Positions 26,721 to 37,964 of a stretch of 64,000 nucleotides of DNA are shown here, piece by piece. Where the stretch lies: positions 124,001-188,000 of the forward strand of contig NZ_ALJF01000011.1 in NCBI RefSeq assembly GCF_000300855.1. The letters run 5' to 3'. The number at the start of each line of letters is the position of its first letter. Positions within the stretch are counted from its first letter, which is position 1. Origin of the DNA: Agrobacterium albertimagni AOL15. GTDB taxonomy: Bacteria > Pseudomonadota > Alphaproteobacteria > Rhizobiales > Rhizobiaceae. Below the pieces are notes generated by a model. The model did no database searches. It was not told the DNA's origin and saw only the letters and a list, made by a program, of their open reading frames with translations. The position numbers and the translations under genes are program-made.

Positions 26721-27980
26721 ATGAGCGAAAAAACGGCACGAAGCCTGTCGCGTGATGCCATGGCCTATGTTCTGGCCGGCGGCCGCGGCAGCCGCCTGAA
26801 GGAGTTGACGGACCGGCGCGCCAAGCCCGCCGTCTATTTCGGCGGCAAGGCGCGCATCATCGACTTTGCCCTTTCCAACGCCTTGAACTCCGGCATCCGC
26901 CGTATCGGGGTGGCCACGCAGTACAAGGCCCATTCGCTCATCCGCCACCTGCAGCTCGGCTGGAACTTCTTCCGCCCCGAGCGCAACGAGAGCTTCGACA
27001 TCCTCCCCGCCTCGCAGCGTGTGTCCGAGACGCAGTGGTATGAAGGCACCGCCGACGCCGTCTACCAGAACGCCGACATCATCGAATCCTACGCGCCGGA
27101 ATACATGGTCATCCTTGCCGGCGACCACATCTACAAGATGGATTACGAGCTGATGCTGCGCCAGCACGTCACCTCTGGCGCAGATGTGACCATCGGCTGC
27201 CTGGAAGTGCCGCGCATGGAAGCAACCGGCTTCGGCGTCATGCATGTCGATGCGACCGACCGGATCATCGACTTCGTCGAGAAGCCCGCCGATCCGCCGG
27301 GCATTCCCGGCAACGAAGACCACGCGCTTGCCTCCATGGGCATCTATGTCTTCCACACCAAGTTCCTGATGGAATTGCTGCGCCGTGACGCCGCAGACCC
27401 GGAGTCCAGCCGCGATTTCGGCAAGGACATCATCCCCTATGTGGTGAAGAGCGGGAAAGCGGTCGCCCACCGATTCGCCCAGTCCTGCGTCCGTTCCGAC
27501 TTCGAACGGGAGCCCTACTGGCGCGACGTCGGCACCATCGACGCCTATTGGCAGGCGAATATCGACCTGACCGACATCGTTCCCGAACTCGACCTCTACG
27601 ACAAGTCCTGGCCGATCTGGACCTATTCCGAGATCACGCCGCCGGCGAAATTCGTCCATGACGACGAGGGCCGCCGCGGCTCGGCGATCTCGTCGCTGGT
27701 CTCGGGCGACTGCATCATCTCCGGTTCGGCGCTCTACAAGAGCCTGTTGTTTACCGGCGTGCGCGCCAATTCCTATTCCCGACTCGAGGGCGCCGTTGTC
27801 CTGCCCAAGGTGCAGATCGGCCGTCATGCGCGTCTCACAAATGTCGTGATAGACCATGGCGTGGTGATCCCTGAGGGGCTGATCGTCGGCGAGGATCCGG
27901 AAATGGATGCCAAGCGCTTCCGCCGCAGCGAAAACGGGATTTGCCTCATCACGCAGTCGATGATCGACAAACTGGGTTAG
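26721..27980 (+). CDS. glgC: Glucose-1-phosphate adenylyltransferase
   Basis: A 419-aa ADP-glucose pyrophosphorylase, the committed step of glycogen synthesis. The nucleotide site is [42 protein letters not shown] (residues ~14-50). GTADAVYQN and the substrate loop [10 protein letters not shown] follow, and a left-handed beta-helix C-terminus contains [21 protein letters not shown] lies before the ATG. In rhizobia this enzyme is allosterically activated by fructose-6-phosphate and pyruvate (family knowledge). glgA begins 8 bp downstream. Confidence 0.97.
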   Translation: MSEKTARSLSRDAMAYVLAGGRGSRLKELTDRRAKPAVYFGGKARIIDFALSNALNSGIRRIGVATQYKAHSLIRHLQLGWNFFRPERNESFDILPASQRVSETQWYEGTADAVYQNADIIESYAPEYMVILAGDHIYKMDYELMLRQHVTSGADVTIGCLEVPRMEATGFGVMHVDATDRIIDFVEKPADPPGIPGNEDHALASMGIYVFHTKFLMELLRRDAADPESSRDFGKDIIPYVVKSGKAVAHRFAQSCVRSDFEREPYWRDVGTIDAYWQANIDLTDIVPELDLYDKSWPIWTYSEITPPAKFVHDDEGRRGSAISSLVSGDCIISGSALYKSLLFTGVRANSYSRLEGAVVLPKVQIGRHARLTNVVIDHGVVIPEGLIVGEDPEMDAKRFRRSENGICLITQSMIDKLG

Positions 27981-27988
27981 CCGCATCC

Positions 27989-29428
27989 ATGAAGGTCCTT
28001 TCGGTCGCCTCCGAACTCTATCCGCTGATCAAGACCGGAGGCCTCGCCGACGTCGCGGGCGCTTTGCCGATCGCGCTCGCCGCCCATGGCGTCGAGACGA
28101 AAACGTTGATCCCCGGCTATCCGGCCGTGATGAAGGCGGTGAAGAAGCCGAAGAAGGTCCACGAATTCGAGGATATCCTCGACGAGCGGGTCATACTTCT
28201 CGAGGTGAAACACGAAGGCCTCGATCTCCTGATCCTCGACTGCCCGCCACTCTACGAGCGTTCGGGCGGTCCCTATCTCGACACCCAGGGGCGCGACTAT
28301 CCCGACAATTGGAAGCGCTTCGCCGTTCTCTCCAAGGTGGGCGCCGAGATCGCGGCGGGCGTGCTGCCGAGCTTCAAGCCGGAACTGGTGCATGTGCATG
28401 ACTGGCAGGGTGCACTGGTTCCCGTTTACATGCGCTATGCCGAAGCGCCGGAAGTGCCGAGCCTTCTCACCATCCACAACATCGCCTTCCAGGGCCAGTT
28501 CGGCGCCACACTCTTCCCCTATCTCGGCCTGCCGGGTCATGCCTGGCACGAGGCGCTCGAATATTACGGCACGATCAGCTACCTGAAAAGCGGTCTCGTC
28601 ACCGCGCATGCGCTCTCCACGGTCAGCCCCTCATATGCGGAGGAGATCCTGACGCCGGAATTCGGCATGGGTCTCGACGGCGTCATTGCCAGCCGTGCCG
28701 CCGACCTCTACGGCATCGTCAACGGCATCGATGCCGAGATCTGGGACCCTTCCGCAGACCCTTTGTTGGCCAGCAAATACTCGGGCACCGCGCTGAAGAA
28801 ACGCGCCGGCAACCGGGCGGCCATGGTCGAGCGCTTCGCCTTCGATGGCGACGACGGCCCGATCTTTTGCGTCATCTCCCGCCTGACCTGGCAGAAGGGG
28901 TTGGACCTGCTGCCTGACGTCATCGACGAGATCGTCAATGCCGGCGGCAGGTTGGCAATCCTCGGTTCCGGGGAAAGCGGGATCGAGGCCGCCCTGCAGA
29001 ACGCCGCCGCCCATCATCGCGGCCGAGTCAGCATGGTGCTGGGCTATGACGAAGGACTGTCCCATGTCATGCAGGCCGGTTCCGACATCATCCTCGTGCC
29101 CTCGCGCTTCGAACCTTGCGGCCTGACCCAGCTCTACGCCCTTCGCTATGGCTGTGTTCCGCTTGTTGCCCGCACCGGCGGCCTCGCTGATACCATTATC
29201 GACGCCAATGAAGCGGCCTTGGCTGCAGGCGTTGCAACCGGCGTTCAGTTTGCGCCGGTAACCGTCGATGCCCTCCGCCGCGCCATCCGCCGCACGCTTC
29301 GCCTCTACAGTGACCATCGTCTCTGGTCGCAAATGCAGAAGCAGGGCATGAAATCCGAAGTCTCCTGGAACAGGAGCGGCGCGACCTATGCCGACCTTTA
29401 TCAACGCCTCGTTTCGAAAGGCCTGTAA
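27989..29428 (+). CDS. glgA: Glycogen synthase
   Basis: A 479-aa GT5 starch/glycogen synthase that uses ADP-glucose. The N-terminal [13 protein letters not shown] (Lys15-x-Gly-Gly) binds ADP-glucose. [39 protein letters not shown] and [18 protein letters not shown] complete the GT-B fold. The ATG at 27989 gives the expected [12 protein letters not shown] start; the frame extends upstream into glgC without a usable site. pgm begins 3 bp after the stop. Confidence 0.97.
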   Translation: MKVLSVASELYPLIKTGGLADVAGALPIALAAHGVETKTLIPGYPAVMKAVKKPKKVHEFEDILDERVILLEVKHEGLDLLILDCPPLYERSGGPYLDTQGRDYPDNWKRFAVLSKVGAEIAAGVLPSFKPELVHVHDWQGALVPVYMRYAEAPEVPSLLTIHNIAFQGQFGATLFPYLGLPGHAWHEALEYYGTISYLKSGLVTAHALSTVSPSYAEEILTPEFGMGLDGVIASRAADLYGIVNGIDAEIWDPSADPLLASKYSGTALKKRAGNRAAMVERFAFDGDDGPIFCVISRLTWQKGLDLLPDVIDEIVNAGGRLAILGSGESGIEAALQNAAAHHRGRVSMVLGYDEGLSHVMQAGSDIILVPSRFEPCGLTQLYALRYGCVPLVARTGGLADTIIDANEAALAAGVATGVQFAPVTVDALRRAIRRTLRLYSDHRLWSQMQKQGMKSEVSWNRSGATYADLYQRLVSKGL

Positions 29429-31060
<1,632 letters not shown>

Positions 31061-31089
31061 TCGCAGCAGTCCTTCGAGCGGATTTTGAG

Positions 31090-31117
31090 CCCCCGGCCTG
31101 CAAAGGTCGGGGGTTTT
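31090..31117 (+). terminator. Rho-independent terminator after pgm
   Basis: CCCCCGGCCT (31090-31099) and AGGTCGGGGG (31104-31113) pair with one G-T, loop GCAA, then TTTT. It ends the glycogen operon before the ars genes. Confidence 0.8.
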
Positions 31118-31154
31118 CGTATTTGGCCGATCAACGGATTGACTCACCCAATAT

Positions 31155-31178
31155 ATCCACTATTCTGGAAGTATGGAT
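31155..31178. promoter_or_regulatory. Possible ArsR operator overlapping the arsR start
   Basis: ATCCA (31155-31159) and TGGAT (31174-31178) are inverted half-sites 14 bp apart, in an AT-rich stretch overlapping the arsR ATG. The position suits autorepression by ArsR. The symmetry is short, so this is tentative. Confidence 0.3.
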
Positions 31179-31532
31179 GAAAAAACGACGATCGCGGCGC
31201 TTGCCGCCTTGGCCCAGCCGACCCGCCTGCAGACCTTCCGTCTGTTGGTGGCGCATGAACCAGACGGTATTCCCGCCGGCGAACTCGCGCGCCTGATCGG
31301 CGTGCCGCAAAACACCATGTCGGCGCATCTGTCGACACTGTCCCAGGCGGGCCTCGTCACGGGCGAGCGCCAAAGCCGCTCGATCATCTACCGCGCCGAT
31401 CTCGATCGCTTCCGCGCGGTTGCCCTCTACCTTCTCAAGGATTGCTGCGGCGGCAATGCCGCCCTCTGCCAGCCGCTGATCGACGATCTCGCCTGCTGTT
31501 CCCCCACCCTCGAAGTCACCCGCCCCAACTGA
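31173..31532 (+). CDS. arsR: ArsR-family arsenic-responsive repressor
   Basis: A 119-aa winged-helix repressor. The helix-turn-helix is LARLIGVPQNTMSAHLSTLSQ (about residues 41-61), followed by the wing GERQSRSIIYRAD. The C-terminal part has five cysteines: Cys91-Cys92, Cys99 and Cys108-Cys109. These are plausible As(III)/Sb(III) ligands, since the classic CVC site in the alpha3 helix is absent. It heads arsR-arsC-acr3-arsC-arsH with 10 bp or less between genes, except a 7-bp overlap before arsH. It probably represses the operon and releases DNA on metalloid binding. Confidence 0.9.
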   Translation: MDEKTTIAALAALAQPTRLQTFRLLVAHEPDGIPAGELARLIGVPQNTMSAHLSTLSQAGLVTGERQSRSIIYRADLDRFRAVALYLLKDCCGGNAALCQPLIDDLACCSPTLEVTRPN

Positions 31533-31542
31533 GAGACCTGTC

Positions 31543-32064
31543 ATGTCCGACAAGATCTACAATGTTCTCTTCCTCTGCACCGGCAACTCCGCCCGTTCGA
31601 TCATAGCCGAAGCGATCCTGAACCGGCTCGGCCAGGGCAGGTTCAAGGCCTATTCCGCCGGCTCCCAGCCGAAGGGCGAGGTGCATCCCTACACGCTGCA
31701 ACTGCTGAAAGGTCTGAACTACGACACCAGCTTCGCGCGTTCGAAGAACTGGGACGAGTTTGCAGCGCCCGGCGCTCCTCAACTCGATTTCGTCTTCACC
31801 GTCTGCGACAACGCCGCCGCCGAAGCCTGCCCCGTCTGGCCCGGTCAGCCAATGACCGCCCATTGGGGCGTGCCGGATCCGGCTGCTGCCGAGGGCACGG
31901 AAGCCGAGCGCCATTTCGCCTTCGCCGATGCCGGACGGATGCTGACCAACCGCATTTCGATCTTCGTCAGCCTCCCGATAGCGAGCCTCGACAAGCTCTC
32001 GCTGCAGAAGCGTCTGGAAGACATCGGCAAGACGTCCAACGCTTCAAATCCTGAGGTCGCCTGA
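31543..32064 (+). CDS. arsC: Arsenate reductase, thioredoxin-coupled LMW-PTPase type
   Basis: A 173-aa protein of the low-molecular-weight phosphatase fold. The P-loop is LFLCTGNSARS with Cys12 as nucleophile. Two further cysteines, Cys88 and Cys96 in FTVCDNAAAEACPVWPG, form the relay that carries the disulfide to thioredoxin. DPA in the later VPDPAAAEG segment supplies the general acid. It reduces arsenate to arsenite for export by the next gene. A second, unrelated arsenate reductase lies two genes downstream. Confidence 0.93.
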   Translation: MSDKIYNVLFLCTGNSARSIIAEAILNRLGQGRFKAYSAGSQPKGEVHPYTLQLLKGLNYDTSFARSKNWDEFAAPGAPQLDFVFTVCDNAAAEACPVWPGQPMTAHWGVPDPAAAEGTEAERHFAFADAGRMLTNRISIFVSLPIASLDKLSLQKRLEDIGKTSNASNPEVA

Positions 32065-32067
32065 ACC

Positions 32068-33126
32068 ATGTCCACATTTGAACGCTACCTGACCCTCTGG
32101 GTCGCGCTGGCGATTGCCGCCGGCATCGCGCTCGGTTCGGTTTTCCCCGGCCTCTTTCAGCTCATTGGCTCGGCCGAGATCGCCAAGGTCAACCTGCCGG
32201 TCGCCGTGCTCATCTGGCTGATGATCATTCCGATGCTGATGAAGATCGACTTCGCCGCCATCCGCGAAGTGGGCACCCATTGGCGTGGCATGAGCGTCAC
32301 GCTCTTTGCCAACTGGGCAGTCAAGCCCTTCTCCATGGCCGTGCTTGGCTGGATCTTCATCGGCTGGCTGTTTGCGCCGTTCCTGCCCAGCGATCAGATC
32401 GACAGCTATATCGCCGGCCTCATCCTGCTCGGGGCCGCACCCTGCACCGCCATGGTCTTCGTGTGGTCCAACCTGACGCGCGGCGATGCGCCCTTCACGC
32501 TCACGCAGGTTGCGCTCAACGATGCCGTGATGGTGGTTGCCTTCGCCCCGATCGTTGCCATCCTGCTCGGTGTCTCCTCGATCATCGTGCCCTGGGATAC
32601 GCTTCTGATCTCCGTCGCGCTCTTCATCGTCGTGCCCGTAATCGTGGCGCAGATCCTGCGCCAGGCACTCGGCAAAGGTGACGGTCGCGCCCTGCAACGC
32701 TTCCAGGACAATATCCAGCCGCTCTCGATCGGCGCGCTGCTGCTGACCGTCGTCCTGCTCTTCGCCTTCCAGGGCAACCAGATCCTCGCCCAGCCGATCG
32801 TGATCGCGATCCTCGCCGTGCCGATCTTCCTGCAGACGGTCTTCATCTTCGGCTTCGCCTATCTGGCAAACCGCATGACCGGCGAAGCCCATTGCATCGC
32901 CGGCCCCTCCGCCCTGATCGGCGCCTCCAACTTCTTCGAACTGGCCGTCGCAACGGCGATCAGCCTCTTCGGCTTCAATTCGGGCGCCGCCTTGGCCACC
33001 GTCGTCGGCGTGCTGATCGAAGTGCCCGTGATGCTGGCACTGGTCGCCGTCGTCAATCGCAGCAAGGGCTGGTACGAGGCCGGCAACGCCGTTTCCGCCA
33101 GATCCGCCAATCAAGCAAAGGCCTGA
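32068..33126 (+). CDS. acr3: Arsenite efflux permease, ACR3 family
   Basis: A 352-aa inner-membrane protein with about ten hydrophobic segments, of the ACR3 (BASS superfamily) type rather than ArsB. The key cysteine is Cys126 in LLGAAPCTAMVFVWS, corresponding to the conserved thiolate required for As(III) transport in ACR3 proteins. LIWLMIIPMLMKIDF and ALNDAVMVVAFAP are further family blocks. It exports arsenite using the proton motive force. It starts 3 bp after the upstream arsC. Confidence 0.95.
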   Translation: MSTFERYLTLWVALAIAAGIALGSVFPGLFQLIGSAEIAKVNLPVAVLIWLMIIPMLMKIDFAAIREVGTHWRGMSVTLFANWAVKPFSMAVLGWIFIGWLFAPFLPSDQIDSYIAGLILLGAAPCTAMVFVWSNLTRGDAPFTLTQVALNDAVMVVAFAPIVAILLGVSSIIVPWDTLLISVALFIVVPVIVAQILRQALGKGDGRALQRFQDNIQPLSIGALLLTVVLLFAFQGNQILAQPIVIAILAVPIFLQTVFIFGFAYLANRMTGEAHCIAGPSALIGASNFFELAVATAISLFGFNSGAALATVVGVLIEVPVMLALVAVVNRSKGWYEAGNAVSARSANQAKA

Positions 33127-33132
33127 AATTTC

Positions 33133-33558
33133 ATGAACGTCACCATTTATCACAACCCGGCCTGCGGGACCTCGCGCAACACGCTTGAAATCATTCGCCA
33201 CGCCGGGATCGAGCCCGATGTGATCGAATATCTGAAGACCCCGCCGAGCAAGGAAGAGCTGGCGAAGATGATCGCCGCTTCAGGTCTCTCGGTGCGTGAG
33301 GCGATCCGCGAAAAGGGCACGCCCTATGAGGAACTCGGCCTTGCCGACCCGGCACTCTCGGACGACCAGCTGCTCGACGCCATGATCGCGACCCCCATCC
33401 TGATCAACCGTCCGCTCGTCGTCACCGACTTGGGCACGCGCCTCTGCCGGCCGTCCGAGCTGGTGCTCGACATCTTGGCCCCAGACGCCTTCACCTCTGC
33501 CTTCGTCAAGGAAGACGGCGAGGCCGTGCTCGATGCGGAGGGCAAGCGCATTGTCTGA
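33133..33558 (+). CDS. arsC: Arsenate reductase, glutaredoxin-coupled type
   Basis: A 141-aa ArsC of the plasmid R773/Spx-like thioredoxin-fold family. The active site is [10 protein letters not shown] with Cys11. LINRPLVV contains the conserved substrate arginine, and an additional arginine lies in the RLCRPSE stretch. It uses glutathione and glutaredoxin, unlike the upstream Trx-type enzyme, so the operon encodes two routes from arsenate to arsenite. The gene ends within the start region of arsH. Confidence 0.93.
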   Translation: MNVTIYHNPACGTSRNTLEIIRHAGIEPDVIEYLKTPPSKEELAKMIAASGLSVREAIREKGTPYEELGLADPALSDDQLLDAMIATPILINRPLVVTDLGTRLCRPSELVLDILAPDAFTSAFVKEDGEAVLDAEGKRIV

Positions 33559-34261
33559 CCACAACGCTGACCTGCCCGCCGCCGATCTCGATCACCTGCG
33601 GATGCCGGATCTGGAGGCGCTGCGGCGCCCCTTTTCCACCCACAAGCCGCGCATCCTGATCCTCTATGGCTCACTGCGACAGGTCTCCTATAGCCGCCTG
33701 CTGGCGATGGAGGCCAAGCGTCTGCTCGAACATTTCGGCGCAGAAGTGAAGGTATTCGACCCCTCCGGCCTGCCGCTTCCCGACGATGCACCGGTGAGCC
33801 ATCCCAAGGTGCAGGAACTGCGCGACCTCTCGGCCTGGTCCGAAGGTCAGGTCTGGGTGAGCCCCGAGCGTCACGGTACGTTGACCGGCATCATGAAGGC
33901 GCAGATCGACTGGATCCCGCTGTCCGTTGGCGCCGTCCGCCCGACCCAGGGCAAGACGCTCGCAGTCATGCAGGTCTCCGGCGGCTCGCAGTCGTTCAAC
34001 GCGGTCAACGCCATGCGCCTGCTCGGCCGATGGATGCGGATGATCACCATTCCCAACCAGTCCTCGGTCGCCAAGGCCTATCAGGAATTCGACGCGGATG
34101 GTCGAATGAAGCCCTCGTCCTATTACGAGCGCGTCGTCGATGTCTGCGAGGAACTGGTGAAGTTCACCTACCTCACCCGTGACATCTCCGACTACCTGAC
34201 CGATCGCTATAGCGAACGGAAGGAAGCGGCCGTGAAAGCCGTGAACCTGAAGGCTATGTAG
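33551..34261 (+). CDS. arsH: ArsH-type NADPH-dependent FMN reductase / organoarsenical oxidase
   Basis: A 236-aa flavodoxin-like protein. [22 protein letters not shown] near residue 37 is the FMN/NADPH phosphate loop. [20 protein letters not shown] and [25 protein letters not shown] are ArsH family blocks. ArsH proteins oxidise trivalent methylarsenicals or reduce quinones and metals. I prefer the TTG at 33551, because GGAGGG (33537-33542) sits 8 nt before it and the resulting N-terminus ([10 protein letters not shown]) resembles the family; ATG at 33533 is the alternative. The start overlaps the arsC stop. No terminator follows before glgX. Confidence 0.92.
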   Translation: MSDHNADLPAADLDHLRMPDLEALRRPFSTHKPRILILYGSLRQVSYSRLLAMEAKRLLEHFGAEVKVFDPSGLPLPDDAPVSHPKVQELRDLSAWSEGQVWVSPERHGTLTGIMKAQIDWIPLSVGAVRPTQGKTLAVMQVSGGSQSFNAVNAMRLLGRWMRMITIPNQSSVAKAYQEFDADGRMKPSSYYERVVDVCEELVKFTYLTRDISDYLTDRYSERKEAAVKAVNLKAM

Positions 34262-34341
34262 GCGCAACCGCTCTGGTCCGGGGCCGCCCGCCTGCTATTG
34301 TTCCCTAATGCGCGCGAATCAACCGGACCACGAGGCGATCC

Positions 34342-36300
34342 ATGACCAAGCCGATGCTCGGAGCCACCCTGGGCAAAACCGGTGCCGATTTCCGTCTCTG
34401 GTCGCATCATGCGGAGCGGGTCGAACTCTGCCTCTTCGATGAGGGGGGAGAGACGGAACTCGCCCGTCTCTCTTTGACCCGCGGCGACGGCGATGTGCAT
34501 CATGTCTTCGTTGAGGGCGTGAAGGAAGGCACCCGCTACGGCTTCCGCATCTACGGTCCGTATGACCCGGCGCAAGGGCACTGGTACGATCCATCCAAAC
34601 TGCTGGTCGACCCCTATGCGACCGAACTGGACCGCCCTTTCGTCTATGATGTCAGGCTTGGCCAGTTCGGCACCGACACCGCCGCCCTGATGCCGAAGGC
34701 GATCCTGAAGGCGCACAAGCCGCTGAAGCCCATGATGCCCCTCGGCGAGCGCACAGGCTTCATTTACGAGGTCAACGTCAAGGCGCTGACCATGCTGCAT
34801 CCGGATGTGCCGGACACCCAACGCGGCACGCTCGCAGCCCTAGCCCACCCCGCAATCCTCGCGCATCTCAGGCGTATCGGCGTCGACATGGTCGAACTGA
34901 TGCCGATCACCGCCTGGATCGACGAACGGCACCTGCCCCCGCTCGGCCTCACCAACAGCTGGGGCTACAACCCCGTCGCCATGATGGCGCTCGATCCGCG
35001 CCTCGTACCAGGCGGGGTGAAAGAACTGAGGGAGACGGTCGCAGCGCTGCATGCCGAAGGCATCGGCGTCATCCTCGACCTCGTCTTCAACCATACCGGC
35101 GAAAGCGACGTGCATGGCACAACGCTCTCGCTGCGCGGCATCGACAACCGATCGCTCTTCCGCCATGTCGCCGATGATCCGGGTACGCTGGTCAACGACA
35201 CCGGCTGCGGCAACACACTCGCCTGCGACCATCCCTTCGTCCGTCAGCTGATCGTCGACACCCTCCGCCACTTCGTCCTGTCAGCCGGTATCGACGGTTT
35301 CCGCTTCGACCTCGCCCCGATCATGGGCCGACACTGGGACGGCTTCCATCCGTATGCCCCCACGCTCCGGGCCATCCTCGAAGACGAAGTGCTGGAAGAT
35401 CGCATCCTGATTGCCGAACCCTGGGATATCGGACCGGGCGGCTATCAACTCGGCCGCTTTCCGCACGCCTTCCTCGAATGGAACGACCGCGCCCGCGATT
35501 CCTTCCGCCGCCACTGGCGTAGTGACGCTGGCACGACAGGCGACCTCGCGACGGCACTAGCCGGCTCCGCCGATCTCTTCGCCCATGACGGCCACGGCCA
35601 GACCCGCAGCGTCAACTTCATCGCCGCCCATGACGGCTTCTCGCTCTACGACCTCGTGTCCTACGCGCACAAACACAACGAGGCGAACGGCGAGGACAAC
35701 CGCGACGGCCACAACGAGAACCATTCCTGGAACAACGGCGTCGAGGGTGAAACTTCCGACAAGGCGATCCTGAAGAAGCGCAGGCAGGATGTTGAAGCCC
35801 TGCTGTCCACGCTGTTTGCCAGCCGGGGCGCTGTCATGCTGACGGCAGGCGACGAGTTCGGCCGCAGCCAACGCGGCAACAACAATGCCTATTGCCAGGA
35901 CAATGCCCTCACCTGGCTCGACTGGTCTGGGGCGGACGAGGAGCTGATCGAAACCACCGCCCGTCTTGCCGCCATGCGCCAGCGCTTCTCCTGCTTCATG
36001 GATACGAGTATTTTGACCGGCGACGGCGATGTCAGCTGGCTTAACACAGACGGCCAGCCGATGACGGTCGGTGACTGGGAGACGCCCGATCTCGGCGCCT
36101 TCACCATGATGTTGACCTCGATTGATCGGGAGACCGGCAACGACTGTCGCGTCGCTGTGCTTATCAACCGATCGACCGAGCCAACTGATTTCGCGCTCCC
36201 GCCGCAGGGCAAACGCAAATGGCGGCGTCTGCAGACCGGCCGCAGCGCCGCGACGTTTGCCGCGAAACCCCGCAGCGTCGATTTCTGCGTTGAAACCTGA
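34342..36300 (+). CDS. glgX: Glycogen debranching enzyme
   Basis: A 652-aa GH13 isoamylase-type enzyme that hydrolyses alpha-1,6 branches of phosphorylase-limit glycogen. It has an N-terminal CBM48-like region (FRLWSHHAERVELCLFDEGG) and the barrel: NSWGYNPVAMMALDPR, GVILDLVFNHTGESD, nucleophile in DGFRFDLAPIMGR, acid in LIAEPWDIGPGGYQ, and FIAAHDGFSLYDLVSY. It completes the glycogen pathway but is separated from glgPBCA-pgm by the ars operon. No promoter was recognised in the 80 bp upstream. Confidence 0.96.
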   Translation: MTKPMLGATLGKTGADFRLWSHHAERVELCLFDEGGETELARLSLTRGDGDVHHVFVEGVKEGTRYGFRIYGPYDPAQGHWYDPSKLLVDPYATELDRPFVYDVRLGQFGTDTAALMPKAILKAHKPLKPMMPLGERTGFIYEVNVKALTMLHPDVPDTQRGTLAALAHPAILAHLRRIGVDMVELMPITAWIDERHLPPLGLTNSWGYNPVAMMALDPRLVPGGVKELRETVAALHAEGIGVILDLVFNHTGESDVHGTTLSLRGIDNRSLFRHVADDPGTLVNDTGCGNTLACDHPFVRQLIVDTLRHFVLSAGIDGFRFDLAPIMGRHWDGFHPYAPTLRAILEDEVLEDRILIAEPWDIGPGGYQLGRFPHAFLEWNDRARDSFRRHWRSDAGTTGDLATALAGSADLFAHDGHGQTRSVNFIAAHDGFSLYDLVSYAHKHNEANGEDNRDGHNENHSWNNGVEGETSDKAILKKRRQDVEALLSTLFASRGAVMLTAGDEFGRSQRGNNNAYCQDNALTWLDWSGADEELIETTARLAAMRQRFSCFMDTSILTGDGDVSWLNTDGQPMTVGDWETPDLGAFTMMLTSIDRETGNDCRVAVLINRSTEPTDFALPPQGKRKWRRLQTGRSAATFAAKPRSVDFCVET

Positions 36301-36388
36301 GTTTTTGCACTGCAGTGATGTTAGCCTCTTCCGCCCGACATCAAGCGGCTGTAGCCTGCGGGAATTGTTGAAGGATCAGGTTCTTTTC

Positions 36389-36877
36389 ATGCCGCAAGAG
36401 ATTTCGCTCAAGGACGTGCCGGGCCTTGTTGGAACCGTGGTGGGCGTGTCCGACTGGATCACCGTCGACCAGCCGATGATCGACGCCTTTGCCGGCGCCA
36501 CCATGGATCATCAGTTCATCCATACCGACCCGGTGCGCGCGGCCGCCGAAACGCCGTTTGGGGGCACCATTGCCCATGGCTTCCTGACGCTCTCGCTGCT
36601 GTCGGCCATGAACTACAATTGCCTGCCGAAGATTCGCGAGCAGACCATGGGCATCAATTACGGCTTCGAAAAAGTCCGCTTCATGTCACCGGTACGCACA
36701 GGCAAGCGCATTCGCGGCTCCTTCAAGCTGGCCGAAGCCCGCTTTCGCGGCGCGGGCATGCTGATGAACACCTATGAGGTAACCGTCCAGATCGAGGACG
36801 AGCGCAAGGCAGCGCTCACCGCCGACTGGATCACCATTTCGCAATTCGACCCGAAGGATCGTCCGGAAGGCGTCTGA
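36389..36877 (+). CDS. MaoC-like hot-dog-fold dehydratase
   Basis: A 162-aa MaoC/NodN-type hydratase. The hydratase-2 motif is visible: FAGATMDHQFIHTDPVRAA (Asp and His active-site pair near residues 43-48), then PFGGTIAHGFLTLSLLS. It would hydrate an enoyl-CoA or related thioester. Rhizobial homologues include NodN, but nothing nodulation-related is near. The ATG at 36389 is preferred (MPQEISLKDVPG); AAGGATCAGG lies upstream. It sits 19 bp before the DUF2332 gene and may be cotranscribed with it. Confidence 0.88.
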   Translation: MPQEISLKDVPGLVGTVVGVSDWITVDQPMIDAFAGATMDHQFIHTDPVRAAAETPFGGTIAHGFLTLSLLSAMNYNCLPKIREQTMGINYGFEKVRFMSPVRTGKRIRGSFKLAEARFRGAGMLMNTYEVTVQIEDERKAALTADWITISQFDPKDRPEGV

Positions 36878-36896
36878 CACGGAAGGCGTTCAGACC

Positions 36897-37964
36897 ATGA
36901 GTGACGACCGCGCAGACCAGATCCGCCAGAGTTTCCTGCGACAAGCCAAGGCCTGTGCCGATCTCGGCTCCCCCTTCACCGCCCGCCTCTGCACGTTGGC
37001 GGCAGAGCGGCTGACGGGGGAAACCGAAGTCGGTGCAAAAGTGCTCGGCTGGCCGGGCAATCCTGACGGCACCGGCGATGCCCTGGCGCTGCGGCTCGCC
37101 GGGACGCTGCATGCCCTTGTTCGCTCAGGCCAGGACCCGGCCCTGGCAGCTGTCTACCCACCCCATGCCGTCGACGACGATACGCTCTGGGTTGCGATCG
37201 AGGCTGCCATCCGCCGCGACGAGGCCTTCATGCTGGAGCGCCTGAAATCAGCCCCGCAGACCAACGAGGTGCGCCGCTCCTCCGCCCTGCTACCCGGTTT
37301 CCTGACGATTGCGGCGCAGACCGGCAAGCCGCTTGTGCTCTCGGAAGTCGGCGCCAGCGCAGGGCTGAACCTGCAATGGGACCGCTACAGCTACCAACTG
37401 GGAGATTTCCGCTGGGGCAAGGCCTCCGCCGTCGAACTCGCCCCACGCTGGGAAGGCCCGCCGCCACCGCAAACCGCAATCGAGATCACCGAACGCGCCG
37501 GCTGTGACCTGAACCCGCTCGATCCATCTTCAGAGGACGACCGCTTGCGGCTCTTCTCCTATATCTGGGCCGACCAGCAGGATCGCATCGACCGCACGGC
37601 AGCCGCACTCGCAATGGCCACCGAGAGCGGATTGAAGGTGGAAAAGGCAGATGCCATCGACTTGCTACAGACGCGTCTGAAGTCGGCGCGTCCCGGGATG
37701 ACGCACGTGATCTACCACACCATCGCCTGGCAATATCTGCCGCCGGCGCTGAAGGCCGAAGGTGAAGCGCTGATCGCAGAAGCAGGTACCCGCGCGACGG
37801 ATGCAGCACCGCTCGCCCGCCTGCAGCTTGAGGCCGACGGCAAGCCGGAGGGTGCGGCACTCCTGCTGACGCTTTGGCCGGCGGGCGAAACTCGCGAGAT
37901 CGGCCGCGCGGATTTTCATGGGCGCTGGGTGAAGTGGGTGGGATGGGAAGACTCAGCCGTCTGA
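36897..37964 (+). CDS. DUF2332 family protein
   Basis: A 355-aa cytoplasmic protein of the uncharacterised DUF2332 family. Recognisable blocks are IRQSFLRQAKACADLGSPFTARL at the N-terminus, RRSSALLPGFLTIAAQTGKPLVLSEVGASAGLNL in the middle, and VIYHTIAWQYLP toward the end. The SEVGASAGLNL segment looks like a glycine-rich nucleotide or SAM-binding loop, which is my inference. No function is known. Its 3' end overlaps the convergent ParE-type toxin gene by 12 bp. Confidence 0.82.
   Translation: MSDDRADQIRQSFLRQAKACADLGSPFTARLCTLAAERLTGETEVGAKVLGWPGNPDGTGDALALRLAGTLHALVRSGQDPALAAVYPPHAVDDDTLWVAIEAAIRRDEAFMLERLKSAPQTNEVRRSSALLPGFLTIAAQTGKPLVLSEVGASAGLNLQWDRYSYQLGDFRWGKASAVELAPRWEGPPPPQTAIEITERAGCDLNPLDPSSEDDRLRLFSYIWADQQDRIDRTAAALAMATESGLKVEKADAIDLLQTRLKSARPGMTHVIYHTIAWQYLPPALKAEGEALIAEAGTRATDAAPLARLQLEADGKPEGAALLLTLWPAGETREIGRADFHGRWVKWVGWEDSAV

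Noticed and set aside
25292..26761. 489-codon minus-strand frame opposite glgB
   Set aside because: Shadow of glgB, whose catalytic residues are all in place.
36308..36317. CACTGCAGTG palindrome before the MaoC-like gene
   Set aside because: Short isolated palindrome without further support.
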